Numbered from the stretch's first letter, positions 39,832-49,327 are shown. The stretch is 64,000 nucleotides of DNA from Enterobacter sp. 10-1 (GCA_002270295.1 NISF01000004.1:248001-312000), one strand, 5' to 3'. Translations and numbers: made by a program. The notes: generated by a model not told the origin, from the letters alone.

Positions 39832-41952
39832 TTAAAAATCGTAGCCGACGGTGGCCGTCACGCTACGCTCCGCGCCCCAGTAGCAGTTGCCGGTTCCGTA
39901 GCAGCCGGACAGATACTCCCGGTCACTGAGGTTATTCGCGTTCACCTGCACAAACGCCCCTTTCAACGACGGCGACCAGACGCCGAGATCCGCACGCACC
40001 ATCGCATCCAGCAGGGTCACCGACGGCAGGCGCTCGGTATTGGCGTCATCCGCCCACTGTTTACCAATGTAGCGTACGCCCGCGCCGGCGCTGATCCCCG
40101 CCGGGAACTGATAGTGCGCCCAGAAGGAAGCCATCTGATCCGGCGAGAGCTGCGGCGTATTATCGTTGGTGCCATCCTTGGTTTCCTGGAAGCGCAGGCG
40201 GTTCCAGGTATAGGAGGCGATGGTGCTCAGCTGCGGCGTAATTTGGTTATGCATCTCCAGCTCGACGCCCTGAGAGTGAACTTTCCCGGCCGGAACAAAG
40301 GTCGCGGTGGCGATATTCGGATCGCGGGTGGCCACGTCTTTCTGGGTTAAATCATAGATGGCGATGCTGTACATATCGGCGCTGCCCGGCGGCTGGAACT
40401 TCAGACCCGCTTCTACCTGTTCCGCGGTCGTCGGTTTGAGCAGGGTGCCGTCGGCTCCCGGCAGCATCGCCGGGGTAATTGCCTGGCTGTAGCTCAGGTA
40501 CGGCGAGAGGCCGTTTTCCAGCGCGTACAGCAGGGAAGCGCGGCCGCTGATATGGTCATCGGAACGGCGGCTGGTGGTGCCGAACGTGTCGCTGACCTGC
40601 TGGGAAACGATGCGATCGTAGCGGCCGGAGAGGTCCAGATGCCAGCGATTCCACACCATCTCATCCTGCAGATAGAGCCCGGTCTGGTAATAGCGGCGGT
40701 TATTGTTATCGCTGTAGGTGACGGTATGCCCGCTCTGAGCGGTATAGCCGGTAAACGGATCGAGCGGCGAGGCGCCGCCGGCACCGGTCCATAAATCGTT
40801 GCGGAAGCGGTGGTATTCCGCGCCGAGGATGAGGGTATGCGCCAGCTCGCCGGTACTAAAATCGGCGCGCAGGCGGTTATCCGTGGACCACGCGTCCAGC
40901 GAGCCGCGAGAGCCGCTGTAGCCGCGGGAGAGCATATTCGTGTCGTCAACCCAGCCCACCTGATACACCTGATCTAACGAGACGTTGGTGTGGGTATAGC
41001 TGCCGGCGGAGTAGGCCGACCAGACGTCGCTGAACTGGTGGTTAAATTCATAGCTGTAGATCTGCTCGCGACGCTGATAGCCATCGGACGGATCGCCTTC
41101 GTTGGTGCCGGTGGAGAGCTTACGCCCGTTGTGCGCGTAGCGGGTGCCGTCCAGCGGCAGCGAGCCGTGATAGCCGCCCGACGGATCTTTTTGCAGATAG
41201 GCGCGCAGCAGCAGAGAAGTGTCGGTATCCGGCTGCCAGAGCAGGGACGGCGAAATGGCGTAACGCTCTTCGCGGGAATTGTCATACTGGGTATCGCTGG
41301 AGCGCGTCATGCCGATAATCCGATAGGCCCACTGGTCGTTAATGGCATCGGTATAGTCGAAGGCGGCGCCTTTGGTATTTTGCGTTCCGCCGCTAAGACG
41401 GAAATGACCTTCGGAAGTGAACTGCGGGCGCTTCGAGGTCAGGTTGACCACGCCGCCCGGCACGCTTTGCCCGTACAGCGCGGAGGAGGGGCCGCGGATG
41501 ACGTCCACCCGCTCGATAAACCACGGATCGACCTGAATGACGTTGTGGCTCCCGCCATCGCTCATCAGGCGCATTCCGTCGAGGAACAGGTTGTCCACGT
41601 CGCCGCCGTGATAGCCGCGCAGGGAGACGGTATCAAAACGCGTCGCGCCGCCGCCAAAGCTTGAGTAGACGCCGGGCGTGTACTGCAGCGCCTGGCTAAT
41701 CGTATTCGCCCCCTGGTCGGCCATTTGTTGTCGGGTAATGACCGACACCGACTGGGCGGTAGTAATCAGCGGCTGATCGGTTTTGGTGGCCCCGGCGGAG
41801 GTCTTTGCGCTATAGCTCGTGGTCGGCGTGCTGGCGGAATCGACGGGCTGGGCGGTGACGACAACCGTCTCTTCCGCAAGGCCTGCGAGAGGGAAAGCGG
41901 TAGCGAGGGCGCACAGCAAGGCGGAGCGTTTGAAGGTGACGCGAGCGATCAT
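39832..41952 (-). CDS. TonB-dependent siderophore receptor, FhuA/FoxA-like
   Basis: A 706-aa outer-membrane receptor with signal peptide (SALLCALATAFPLAGLAE). A TonB-box-like ETVVVTA follows near residue 28. The plug domain (SVSVITRQQMADQGANTISQALQYTPGV, RGPSSALYGQSVPGGVVNLTSKRP) precedes a 22-strand barrel. The C-terminus NNLSDREYLSGCYGTGNCYWGAERSVTATVGYDF is typical of the ferrichrome/ferrioxamine class. It likely imports a ferric hydroxamate. A Fur-box-like site lies 80 bp upstream. It is a single-gene unit, with REP elements at both ends. Confidence 0.88.
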   Translation of the reverse strand: MIARVTFKRSALLCALATAFPLAGLAEETVVVTAQPVDSASTPTTSYSAKTSAGATKTDQPLITTAQSVSVITRQQMADQGANTISQALQYTPGVYSSFGGGATRFDTVSLRGYHGGDVDNLFLDGMRLMSDGGSHNVIQVDPWFIERVDVIRGPSSALYGQSVPGGVVNLTSKRPQFTSEGHFRLSGGTQNTKGAAFDYTDAINDQWAYRIIGMTRSSDTQYDNSREERYAISPSLLWQPDTDTSLLLRAYLQKDPSGGYHGSLPLDGTRYAHNGRKLSTGTNEGDPSDGYQRREQIYSYEFNHQFSDVWSAYSAGSYTHTNVSLDQVYQVGWVDDTNMLSRGYSGSRGSLDAWSTDNRLRADFSTGELAHTLILGAEYHRFRNDLWTGAGGASPLDPFTGYTAQSGHTVTYSDNNNRRYYQTGLYLQDEMVWNRWHLDLSGRYDRIVSQQVSDTFGTTSRRSDDHISGRASLLYALENGLSPYLSYSQAITPAMLPGADGTLLKPTTAEQVEAGLKFQPPGSADMYSIAIYDLTQKDVATRDPNIATATFVPAGKVHSQGVELEMHNQITPQLSTIASYTWNRLRFQETKDGTNDNTPQLSPDQMASFWAHYQFPAGISAGAGVRYIGKQWADDANTERLPSVTLLDAMVRADLGVWSPSLKGAFVQVNANNLSDREYLSGCYGTGNCYWGAERSVTATVGYDF

Positions 41953-42034
41953 TGCATAATCCTGAAGTTACGCAGCCTGGTACTCCTGTACGCCGCCACG
42001 AGAAAAAGCGAAAGTGTCAATTTCCGTCATAAAG

Positions 42035-42050
42035 TAATGCGAATTATTAT
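42035..42050 (-). promoter_or_regulatory. Candidate Fur box upstream of the siderophore receptor
   Basis: TAATGCGAATTATTAT matches the Fur consensus TAATGATAATCATTAT at 13 of 16 positions, about 83-98 bp before the receptor start codon. It implies iron repression. Confidence 0.5.
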
Positions 42051-42172
42051 TGTTTATTTTTTTCGTTATCAAGTTGTAATTGGCGCACAGGAAAGTAAAA
42101 CCCTATGATAAATATGGTGTTTATCGGCGCATGCGTGGCGGGCAGGGGATGTCGAGGCGAAAGCTGCCGCGC

Positions 42173-42196
42173 CGGGCTACCAGATTTAGTAGCCCG
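42173..42196. repeat. REP-like inverted repeat
   Basis: CGGGCTAC and GTAGCCCG around an 8-nt loop, in the gap between the MOSC gene end and the receptor promoter. It resembles the arms of the REP pair at 39734 and may act as a terminator of the seven-gene operon. No T-run is seen leftward. Confidence 0.5.
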
Positions 42197-42216
42197 ACGC
42201 TAAGGAACTGCGGGGG

Positions 42217-42861
42217 CTAAGAGCGGCTTTGCAGACGTAGCAGAGCCAGCGCTCTCCAGCCATCGGCAAGGAACGGCATGGCTGAGAGCGCCAGCAGCTC
42301 TTCAGACGTACCGCCGTCGCTAAAGACGATGGCCTGCACCCGGCTAAGCGGCCAGCCCTCCGCCGGCCGATCGAGCAGCACAAAGCCGTCGCTGCAGCCG
42401 GCCTCGCCGGGGGTGAGTACCCGGTAAAACCAGCCGTTGCGCGACTGCTGGTGCATCAGCTCCGGGGCGTGAGGGTCCCGTAGCCGCTCGGCCATAGTCT
42501 GACAGGCCACGCGTCCCCAGGAGATCTGGATTTCAGCGTTGCCGAGGCGAAAAACATCCCCCGGACAGACGTTGGCTTCCGTCATCCCCCGGGTGGAAAA
42601 GTTCTCACCGAACAGTCCGATATGCAGCTGCTGCCCCGCCAACGCCGGATAGCGTTCGCGCCAGTAGTCGTAATGCTCCCGCGCGTAGTGCATCAGCGCG
42701 CAGTCGGGATCGGCAAAATGCTCCTCAATACCGTTTTCTGCCTGCAGACCGTGGGTGTTGAGAAAGACGCGTCCGCTTAACGCCGTTTTACGCAGGGAAC
42801 CGTCCGCCTGGCGCTGGTTGCCGAGAATGCTGCGCAGCATTACCGGAAAATCTGCAATCAT
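42217..42861 (-). CDS. MOSC-domain protein, YiiM-like
   Basis: A 214-aa protein with a MOSC domain (molybdenum cofactor sulfurase C-terminal fold). FGENFSTRGMTEANVCPGDVFRLGNAEIQISWGRVACQTM contains the family GEN motif and the invariant cysteine (C in RVACQTM). E. coli YiiM reduces N-hydroxylated compounds with its Moco. AGGAGG five bases before ATG 42861 sets the start. It is the last gene of the ModE-box operon, 37 bp after the TonB receptor gene. A Mo-handling or Mo-using role fits. Confidence 0.85.
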   Translation of the reverse strand: MIADFPVMLRSILGNQRQADGSLRKTALSGRVFLNTHGLQAENGIEEHFADPDCALMHYAREHYDYWRERYPALAGQQLHIGLFGENFSTRGMTEANVCPGDVFRLGNAEIQISWGRVACQTMAERLRDPHAPELMHQQSRNGWFYRVLTPGEAGCSDGFVLLDRPAEGWPLSRVQAIVFSDGGTSEELLALSAMPFLADGWRALALLRLQSRS

Positions 42862-42898
42862 GATGTCCTCCTTTTTCTCCGCCGCGGCGGAGAAGGTC

Positions 42899-44869
42899 TC
42901 AGAATTTATATTCCACGCCGGCCCAGAAGTTACGCCCTTCCTCAATAAATCCTTCGCCGTAGTAGTAGCGGGTATCGAAGAGGTTATTGACCGAGGCGTT
43001 GACGCTAAAACCGTGGCCGATGGCGTAATCGGTCCGCAGATGGGTGATGGCGAATCCCGGCGCTTTTTGCGATCCGTCGCTGTTGCTATAGCTGGAGGTG
43101 CGCGCCTCTTCAGAGAGCGTGATTTGCAGCGGCTCGACGGGCTTGAGCGTCAGCCAGGCGGTCAGCGTCTGCACCGGCAGGTCGGTGACCTTGCCCGCCT
43201 CTTCGCGTTTGGCATCAGCATGAATCAGACCGTAGCTTAGCCCGACGTCGAGCAGGTCAAACGGCGAGCCTTTGATCCCCACATCCAGGCCGGTATAGTC
43301 AACCCGGCCGCTGTTTTGGTTCTGCACCGTATCGGCATCGATATTGATCGCCAGGATGGCGTCGCTGACCCGGTTATAGTAGGTGCTTATCTCGTAGGCC
43401 CAGCGGTCGTTGAGGTGTCCATTCCAGGTCAAATCGACGCCGCGGGCGCGCTCGGGCTTGAGCTGCGGATTGACCAGCGCAATCTGGTCTTTCGCCGGTT
43501 TCGAGGTGGTATAGCGCTCTTTGAGCGTCGGGAAGCGGGTGCGATCGGACCAGGAGAGCGACAGGGTATCTTCGTTGCGAAAGCGGTAGCGAGCCATCGT
43601 TTCCCAGTTAAACGCGCTCTGCCGGTTGTCGTCGTAATGGGTCACGCTGCCGTTCTTTTCGTGCTTCATTCCCTGAAGACTGTTGCGCCAGTCATAGCTC
43701 ATCCCGGCGACGAAGTCGAGATTATCCGCCGCCGCCCACTGGTATTCGCTGGCGACGGACCAGGTGCGATCCTTATAGCGATCGTAAGGACCGTTGACGG
43801 CGCTCTTCTCCCGATGAACATCATCTTTCCAGTTAACGGCAAAAGAGAGCTGGTCGTTCTGGCGGACGTCGGCGGCGAGCTGCAGCCCCGCGCCGGTGCT
43901 GTAGTCGCTATAGTGGCTGTAGCTGCCGTTTTTATTGTGCAGGTCCGCCAGCGAGTTATACATCAGCAGGGTGTTTTTGAAGGTGTCGTGATAGAGGCGG
44001 CTTTTCAGGGTGAAGCTGTCGCCGAGGTGCGTCGTACCCTGGTAGTAATAGCTCTCCTTATCGTACTCCGGCCACTGCCAGTAGCGGGATTTCTGGCTGC
44101 TGGTTCCGGCGTAAGGCGGGTTCTGCTTCTCGCCATCCTGCTTGATATAGGTCAGGGCGTACTCGTCGTTAGCGCGCGGCGTGAAGCCGAGCTTAATAAT
44201 GCCGCGCTTATCATCGCTTGCCGAGTTGACCAGCTTGCCGTCTTCCCCGGCGACGGGGTTATTCGTTCCGTGAGGCAGGCCGAGGAAATCCTGCTTCAGG
44301 CGGCTGCCACTAAGCTGGATGTAGCCCAGATCGCCGCTGGCCCCAAGGGAGGCATGGGTGTCATAGGCATTAGTTTCGCTGCGGCTCCAGCCCTGACGAT
44401 AGCCGATGCTGGCTTCCAGCGGTTTACTGGGGCTCGGGGTGGTGATGTTGATCGCCCCGCCCATTTGGTTGGGGCCCTGCAGCAGGGAAGAGTAGCCTTT
44501 TGATACCTCCACCGAGGCGATATCGGAAGTGAGAAACCGGCCCAGGTCGAGGTTGCCGTCGTAGGGGACGTAGATCGGCACGCCGTCAAAAAAAACCGGG
44601 ACCTGACGGCCATCGAAGCCGCGGACTTTTACCTGCAGCTCGTTGCGGCTGCCTGACTTTTGTAACACCACGCCGGGGACCACCGATAGCGCGTGCGCGA
44701 CATCCTGCTTATCCAGACTCTTGATGGTCTCCTGTCCGAGGATATTGGTGGTCGCCGCCGGGACGGGGCTTGACCAGACGGTCATGGACTCCTCCGCCGG
44801 GTCTGCCCAGGCGGTCTGACCTAAGCTGAGGCTAATCAATGTGCAAAGATAGCGCTTCCTGATTCTCAT
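42899..44869 (-). CDS. TonB-dependent receptor of the putative molybdenum-uptake operon
   Basis: A 656-aa outer-membrane receptor. The start at 44869 gives MRIRKRYLCTLISLSLGQTAWAD, a signal peptide, with AGGA upstream. A TonB-box-like EESMTVWSS follows, then the plug (LSVVPGVVLQKSGSRNELQVKVRGFDGRQVPVFFDGVPIYVP in part, SVEVSKGYSSLLQGPNQMGGAINITTPSP) and a barrel ending FWAGVEYKF. The closest classes by eye are CirA/BtuB-like, not FhuA. Being inside an operon with ModD and a ModE box, it may take up a molybdate chelate rather than iron. Confidence 0.88.
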   Translation of the reverse strand: MRIRKRYLCTLISLSLGQTAWADPAEESMTVWSSPVPAATTNILGQETIKSLDKQDVAHALSVVPGVVLQKSGSRNELQVKVRGFDGRQVPVFFDGVPIYVPYDGNLDLGRFLTSDIASVEVSKGYSSLLQGPNQMGGAINITTPSPSKPLEASIGYRQGWSRSETNAYDTHASLGASGDLGYIQLSGSRLKQDFLGLPHGTNNPVAGEDGKLVNSASDDKRGIIKLGFTPRANDEYALTYIKQDGEKQNPPYAGTSSQKSRYWQWPEYDKESYYYQGTTHLGDSFTLKSRLYHDTFKNTLLMYNSLADLHNKNGSYSHYSDYSTGAGLQLAADVRQNDQLSFAVNWKDDVHREKSAVNGPYDRYKDRTWSVASEYQWAAADNLDFVAGMSYDWRNSLQGMKHEKNGSVTHYDDNRQSAFNWETMARYRFRNEDTLSLSWSDRTRFPTLKERYTTSKPAKDQIALVNPQLKPERARGVDLTWNGHLNDRWAYEISTYYNRVSDAILAINIDADTVQNQNSGRVDYTGLDVGIKGSPFDLLDVGLSYGLIHADAKREEAGKVTDLPVQTLTAWLTLKPVEPLQITLSEEARTSSYSNSDGSQKAPGFAITHLRTDYAIGHGFSVNASVNNLFDTRYYYGEGFIEEGRNFWAGVEYKF

Positions 44870-44894
44870 TTTTATTGTTCCTGTTTTCGTTTTT

Positions 44895-45749
44895 TTATCT
44901 TGAACTGTCCGGCTCCAGGCGAACCTGAATATCCGCCGGCGGCGCATACCACGGCGCCGAAGTAATAAACAATTCAATCCCACAATCGAGGTAGTTGGTT
45001 AAGGTGGTTAAGGTAATTCCGCCCGTCAGCGCCAGCGTGCAGCGCGGGGCGATACGCTGCGCCAGGTCAGCAACCTGGCGCGCCTGCGGCGGGGTAAATT
45101 TATCCAGCTGCAGGATGTCGGGTTCCGCCTGCAGCGAGGCCAGCGCTTCTTCGAGCGTGTCGGCCTCAACGGCAACCTTTTTCTCCGGCGCTGACTGGCG
45201 CAGGAGCTGAACGGCGTGTCGCCAGTCGCCGTCGTCGGCGAGGAACCGGCGATGATTGGCGAACAGCAGCAGGGTTTCCGCGCAGCCGGCCCGGTGGATC
45301 AGCCCGCCGGCGGCGACGATGGCCTGGGTACCGAGCAGCCGGGTGCCGGGAATGGCTTTGCGGGTACAGGCGATGTGCGCTGCGGGATGGCGGGCGCGCA
45401 GCAGCGTCAGCATTTCCGCGACATAAGCCGATACGCCGCAGCTCCACTCCAGCACGTTCTGCGCCGCTTTCCAGCCCTGATGCAGCGCCTCAGCGCTGCC
45501 GGTCGCACGCAGCAGCGGCGCATCGGGCTGGACGCGCGCGCCCTCTTCCTGTAGCACGGTTACGCTTAATCCCAGGCTTTTCAGCATCTGTCCAGCCGGA
45601 GAGATACCGCTGACGCAGCCGCCCTGACGGTGGCTGAAGGTCATGACGCCGGGGCGCGCGCCAATCGCCAGCGCACGGGTGGTCAGGTCGCCGCCCTGAA
45701 TATCCTCCATCAGCCACGCGTCGGTCAGCGCCTGGGGGAAGTAGATCAT
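44895..45749 (-). CDS. modD: ModD, nicotinate-phosphoribosyltransferase-like
   Basis: A 284-aa homologue of NadC (quinolinate phosphoribosyltransferase fold) known as ModD in molybdate operons; its exact reaction is not established. Fold motifs: DIQGGDLTTRAL, CTRKAIPGTRLLGTQAI (in NadC TRKT-PGLR), EADTLEEALASLQAEPDILQLDKF and LTGGITLTTLTNYLDCGI. ATG 45749 shares the ATGA overlap with the methyltransferase. NadC itself is elsewhere in enteric genomes, so this is a paralogue. Confidence 0.88.
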   Translation of the reverse strand: MIYFPQALTDAWLMEDIQGGDLTTRALAIGARPGVMTFSHRQGGCVSGISPAGQMLKSLGLSVTVLQEEGARVQPDAPLLRATGSAEALHQGWKAAQNVLEWSCGVSAYVAEMLTLLRARHPAAHIACTRKAIPGTRLLGTQAIVAAGGLIHRAGCAETLLLFANHRRFLADDGDWRHAVQLLRQSAPEKKVAVEADTLEEALASLQAEPDILQLDKFTPPQARQVADLAQRIAPRCTLALTGGITLTTLTNYLDCGIELFITSAPWYAPPADIQVRLEPDSSR

Positions 45750-46549
45750 ACGTTTTCCCCACACTCCCAGGAGATAAGCGCCCAGTCGCGGTTGGTTGGC
45801 GCGATGGCCTGCGGGTCCTGCCGCTGATACCAGTGACGAAGCCGCGCGCGATCCTCTTCGTTGAGTACGCCAAGCGTCCATTTGACGTTCTCTTCAAAAC
45901 GTTCAAAGGTGGCGTTATCCCGTTGGCAGCTGGGGCCACGGATAAAATCGACCCGCGCGTGAATGCCCATTTGATACAGGACGTTCAGCGCGTAGATATA
46001 GTTCGGTAGTTCGATCACTTCGCGTCCCAGCGCGCGCTGGATTGCCGGCGGCATAAACGTTGGCTGAACGAGGTGGGTGGTATAGACGCGCAGCCGCGCC
46101 TGGCGATTGAGCTGATCCATCGCCTGACGCATGTTGCCGACCAGCGTTGAGCGTGAGGCCACGGCAATATCGCAGCGCGGAATATCGTGCCACGACTCCT
46201 CCCACGCCCGGAGATGCCAGCAGGCGTTGGCGATGCGCATCTGCGCCGCGCGCTTTTCGGCTACCTCCAGCATTCCCCGGCTGTAATCGACGCCGTGTAC
46301 CGCAGCGAGTTTATCCGCCAGCGCCAGGGCGACGGTTCCCGGCCCGCAGCCCATATCAAACAGGCTTTGCGCGCCGGTTAAGTCTATTTTTGCCAGTAGC
46401 TGCAGCAGGTAGCCGTCCGTAGGCTGGGCGCAGCTGTCGGCCATTTTCTCCGCCCTCGCGTCCCAGTGGGCGGGGGATTTCTCGGTGCGTCCGGCGAGCC
46501 TGAGCTGCTGTTGGTAAAGCCCGGCAAAATCAATATCGTCAATGAGCAT
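45746..46549 (-). CDS. Class I SAM methyltransferase
   Basis: A 267-aa enzyme with the Rossmann SAM motif SLFDMGCGPGTVALALAD near residue 65 and GVDYSRGMLEVAEKRA (motif II). The post-motif RCDIAVASRSTLVGNMRQAMD replaces the usual substrate loop. The substrate is unknown; methylation of a metallophore or ligand is possible. It starts 2 bp after the ATPase gene. Confidence 0.88.
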   Translation of the reverse strand: MLIDDIDFAGLYQQQLRLAGRTEKSPAHWDARAEKMADSCAQPTDGYLLQLLAKIDLTGAQSLFDMGCGPGTVALALADKLAAVHGVDYSRGMLEVAEKRAAQMRIANACWHLRAWEESWHDIPRCDIAVASRSTLVGNMRQAMDQLNRQARLRVYTTHLVQPTFMPPAIQRALGREVIELPNYIYALNVLYQMGIHARVDFIRGPSCQRDNATFERFEENVKWTLGVLNEEDRARLRHWYQRQDPQAIAPTNRDWALISWECGENV

Positions 46550-46551
46550 AA

Positions 46552-47316
46552 TTATTCCTGAAAGTGTGGGTGGCCAAGATGGTGGCGGATCTGGGCGGGC
46601 GTCACGCCGTACAGGGTGGCGAGGTTGCCCGGTGAGAGCTGCTGCTCCGCCGTTCCCTGAGTGACGAGGCCGTTTGGTTCGACCGCGATCACGCTATCGG
46701 CGATGGCGAGGGCGTGCAGCGGATGGTGGGTGGCCATAAACAGCGTCATCCCGGTTTGCCGCAGCTGGCGCAGGGTGTCGAGCAGGCGGATCTGGTGGCC
46801 GAAGTCGAGGCTTGAGGCCGGCTCATCCAGCAGCAGCAGACGCGGGCGCTGGACCAGCGCGCGGGCAATTAAGGTCAGCTGGCGCTCGCCGCCGCTCAGC
46901 GTGGCCCAGTTCCGCTCGGCGAGATGAGCGATACCCAGCGCCTCCAGCTGGGCGTAGGCGATACTGCGTTCGCTTCTGGCGGGCTGGGTGAAGGTACCGA
47001 TATAGGGGCTAAGGCCCATCAGCACCATATCGAGGACGCTGAAGGCGAAGGCCCCGTCGTGCGCCTGCGGCACCCAGGCGATCGCGCGGGCGCGATCGCG
47101 GGAGCACAGCTGGGTTACCGGCAGACCGTCGATCAGGATCTGGCCGTCGCGCAGAGGAAGGAGGCCTAGTATGCTGCGCATCAGCGTGGTTTTCCCGCTG
47201 CCGTTGGCGCCGAGCAGGCAGCACAGCGTGCCAGGCTGCAGCGAAAACGACACGTCGCGCAAAACGGCGCGTTTGGGATAGCCAATTTCGGCATGGCGTA
47301 CCGTCAGTAGCGTCAT
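46552..47316 (-). CDS. FecE/MolC-type ABC transporter ATPase
   Basis: A 254-aa ATPase for the FecCD-type permease. Walker A is CLLGANGSGKTTLMRSILG near residue 35, signature LSGGERQLTLIARALVQRP near 135, Walker B RLLLLDEPASSLD and the H-loop MATHH. ATGA overlap with the permease gene. Same family as FhuC/BtuD and H. influenzae MolC. Confidence 0.93.
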   Translation of the reverse strand: MTLLTVRHAEIGYPKRAVLRDVSFSLQPGTLCCLLGANGSGKTTLMRSILGLLPLRDGQILIDGLPVTQLCSRDRARAIAWVPQAHDGAFAFSVLDMVLMGLSPYIGTFTQPARSERSIAYAQLEALGIAHLAERNWATLSGGERQLTLIARALVQRPRLLLLDEPASSLDFGHQIRLLDTLRQLRQTGMTLFMATHHPLHALAIADSVIAVEPNGLVTQGTAEQQLSPGNLATLYGVTPAQIRHHLGHPHFQE

Positions 47317-48305
47317 GGTCGGCTCCTGCGCAGCAGCAGCGCCAGAAAGAAGGGCGCGCCGATAAAAGAGGTCAGGATCCCGAGCGGGATTTCGCTGGCG
47401 CTCAGTCCGCGCGCCAGGGTGTCGGTGAGCAGCAGCAGCACGGCGCCAAGCCCCATCGCCACCGGCAGGAGGCGCTGATGATTGCTGCCGGTCAGCAGCC
47501 GCCCGATATGGGGGACGATCAGCCCGACCCAGCCGATAATGCCGGCAATAGCGACCGCGCTGGCGGTCGCGAGGGTCGCGCAGGCGACCACAATTAGCCG
47601 CAGGCGAGCGACGTTGATCCCCAGCGATCGCGCTTCGTCATCGGACAGGGTCAGCAGATTGATTCGCCAGCGCAGCAGCCACAGCGGCAGGCACCCGGCG
47701 ATCATCAGCGGGGCGGCGACGGTCAGGTCGGCGGGGGTAATATCGGAGAGACCGCCCATCAGCCAGAAGGTGATCGAGGGGAGCTGGGTGTAGGGATCGG
47801 CGAGAATTTTGATAAGCGAAATTCCCGCCCCGCACAGCGTACCGAGGCAAATCCCCACCAGCACCAGCGTCAGCGCCGGATCGTGGCGGACGATGGCGCG
47901 GGAGACGATCCCAACGCCGGCCACCACCAGCAGGCCGCCGCAGAAGGCGAATAGCTGAATATAGAGCGTCGACATTCCGCACACCAGCGCCAGGCAGGCG
48001 CCGAGACCGGCGCCGCCGGCGACGCCAAGGATATCCGGCGAGACCAGCGGATTGCGAAACATTCCCTGGTAGGCGGCTCCGGCGGCGGAGAGCGACGCGC
48101 CGATGGCCAGCGCGGCGCCGATGCGCGGCAGGCGTATCTGCCAGAATACGATGCCGGCCTGCGGAGGAAGCGAGGCGCTGTGCGGATCGAACAGCAGATC
48201 GAACAGCCGCCCGAGGGTCAGGTTCCACGGGCCGGTCAGCAGGGCTGCCGAGAGGACCAGCAGGGCGGCAAGCAGCAGCGCGGCGCTCAAAGTTGCAGGC
48301 TTCAT
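47313..48305 (-). CDS. FecCD/MolB-type permease
   Basis: A 330-aa inner-membrane permease with about 10 helices. Family motifs: RLPRIGAALAIGASLSAAGAAYQGMFRNPLVSPDILGV, WLMGGLSDIT, SLGINVARLRL, GIIGWVGLIVPHIGRLLTG. FecCD proteins carry siderophores, vitamin B12 or, in MolB, molybdate. The gene is GC-rich like its neighbours. Confidence 0.94.
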   Translation of the reverse strand: MKPATLSAALLLAALLVLSAALLTGPWNLTLGRLFDLLFDPHSASLPPQAGIVFWQIRLPRIGAALAIGASLSAAGAAYQGMFRNPLVSPDILGVAGGAGLGACLALVCGMSTLYIQLFAFCGGLLVVAGVGIVSRAIVRHDPALTLVLVGICLGTLCGAGISLIKILADPYTQLPSITFWLMGGLSDITPADLTVAAPLMIAGCLPLWLLRWRINLLTLSDDEARSLGINVARLRLIVVACATLATASAVAIAGIIGWVGLIVPHIGRLLTGSNHQRLLPVAMGLGAVLLLLTDTLARGLSASEIPLGILTSFIGAPFFLALLLRRSRP

Positions 48306-49327
48306 GGACGATTCACCAGCCTCGTATAGCGCTCGGGCGTTAACGCCGCGTGCCAGAATAGCGTGCTGTAGCGGGTCAGATCCTGCTGCAGCGTGGCGCG
48401 GATTCGCGGATCGAGCCAGGCGTGCAGGCGGCGCATCCCGGCGAGGCGGTTGATCCCCGGCGGCGCGTCCAGCCAGCCAAAAGGCAGGCCGTCAAGCAGC
48501 AGAACCCGCCGCTGCGCCACGGCGGCGACGCCCTGCCAGGCGGGGTCGCGTAAAATCGCGTCCCGCGTCGTGGCCTGCTGGGTGAGGATGATATCCGGCT
48601 GCCATTCCAGCAGATTTTCCAGCGAGACCTGGGCCAGTCCGCTGCGTCCGCTCACCCGCGCGACGTTCTCTAATCCCAGCAGCTCCGCCGCCTCCGTGTG
48701 CAGCGAACCGGCGAGGCCCGTTTCCAGTCCCCTGGCTCCCCGCGCGGCGTAAAAGCGCGTTCGCGCCCCGGCGCCAGAGGAAAAGGCGAGCGCCTCGGCG
48801 ATAAACGTTTGCGCCAGCGACGCCTGGTGCCGGGTGCGTTCGGCGGTGCCGACGATGTCGCCAATCGTCAGCAGCTGCTGCGCCGAGGAGGCCAGGGTGC
48901 CGGTAATCAGCACCCACGGAATATGGCTGCGGGCGTGAACCCGGCGCGCCTGCGAGATCCAGGTGTCGTCCGCATTCCCGCAGTCCACCACCAGATCGGG
49001 CTCAAGCGCCAGCAGCCCCTCCAGCGACAGGGTGCTGGCGCGTCCGGCAAGACGGCCCGTTTTCGGCAGCCGGGCGATGTGCTCGGGCAGCGGAGCGTCC
49101 GGGAAGAGGGCAAAATCAAAAGAGGAAAATCCCAGCAGTTTTTCCGGCGCGGCGGCGAGCAGCAGCATATCGGCGGGCCCGCCGGCGCTGACAATCCGCC
49201 GGATAGCCGCCGGCGCAGGGTGTTCGCCAATGCTCAGGGCCAAAGGCGTGGCGGCGCGACTCTTCTGGCCGGGAAAGCACAGCATGAGGCTTAAAGCCTG
49301 CAGGAACGTACGGCGCGAAAAAGGCAT
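48302..49327 (-). CDS. Tat-exported ABC substrate-binding protein (class III)
   Basis: A 341-aa BtuF/MolA-like binding protein. The N-terminus MPFSRRTFLQALSLMLCFPG has the twin-arginine SRRTFLQ, so Tat export of a folded protein is likely. Periplasmic lobes: LLLAAAPEKLLGFSSFDF, LEGLLALEPDLVVDCGNADDTW, LENLLEWQPDIILTQQATT. The ATGA overlap couples it to the permease. It heads the operon, 35 bp after the ModE-like palindrome. Confidence 0.9.
   Translation of the reverse strand: MPFSRRTFLQALSLMLCFPGQKSRAATPLALSIGEHPAPAAIRRIVSAGGPADMLLLAAAPEKLLGFSSFDFALFPDAPLPEHIARLPKTGRLAGRASTLSLEGLLALEPDLVVDCGNADDTWISQARRVHARSHIPWVLITGTLASSAQQLLTIGDIVGTAERTRHQASLAQTFIAEALAFSSGAGARTRFYAARGARGLETGLAGSLHTEAAELLGLENVARVSGRSGLAQVSLENLLEWQPDIILTQQATTRDAILRDPAWQGVAAVAQRRVLLLDGLPFGWLDAPPGINRLAGMRRLHAWLDPRIRATLQQDLTRYSTLFWHAALTPERYTRLVNRP

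Noticed and set aside
43316-44503. 395-codon frame opposite the TonB receptor
   Set aside because: Antisense shadow of a barrel protein with intact plug and C-terminal motifs; no start context.
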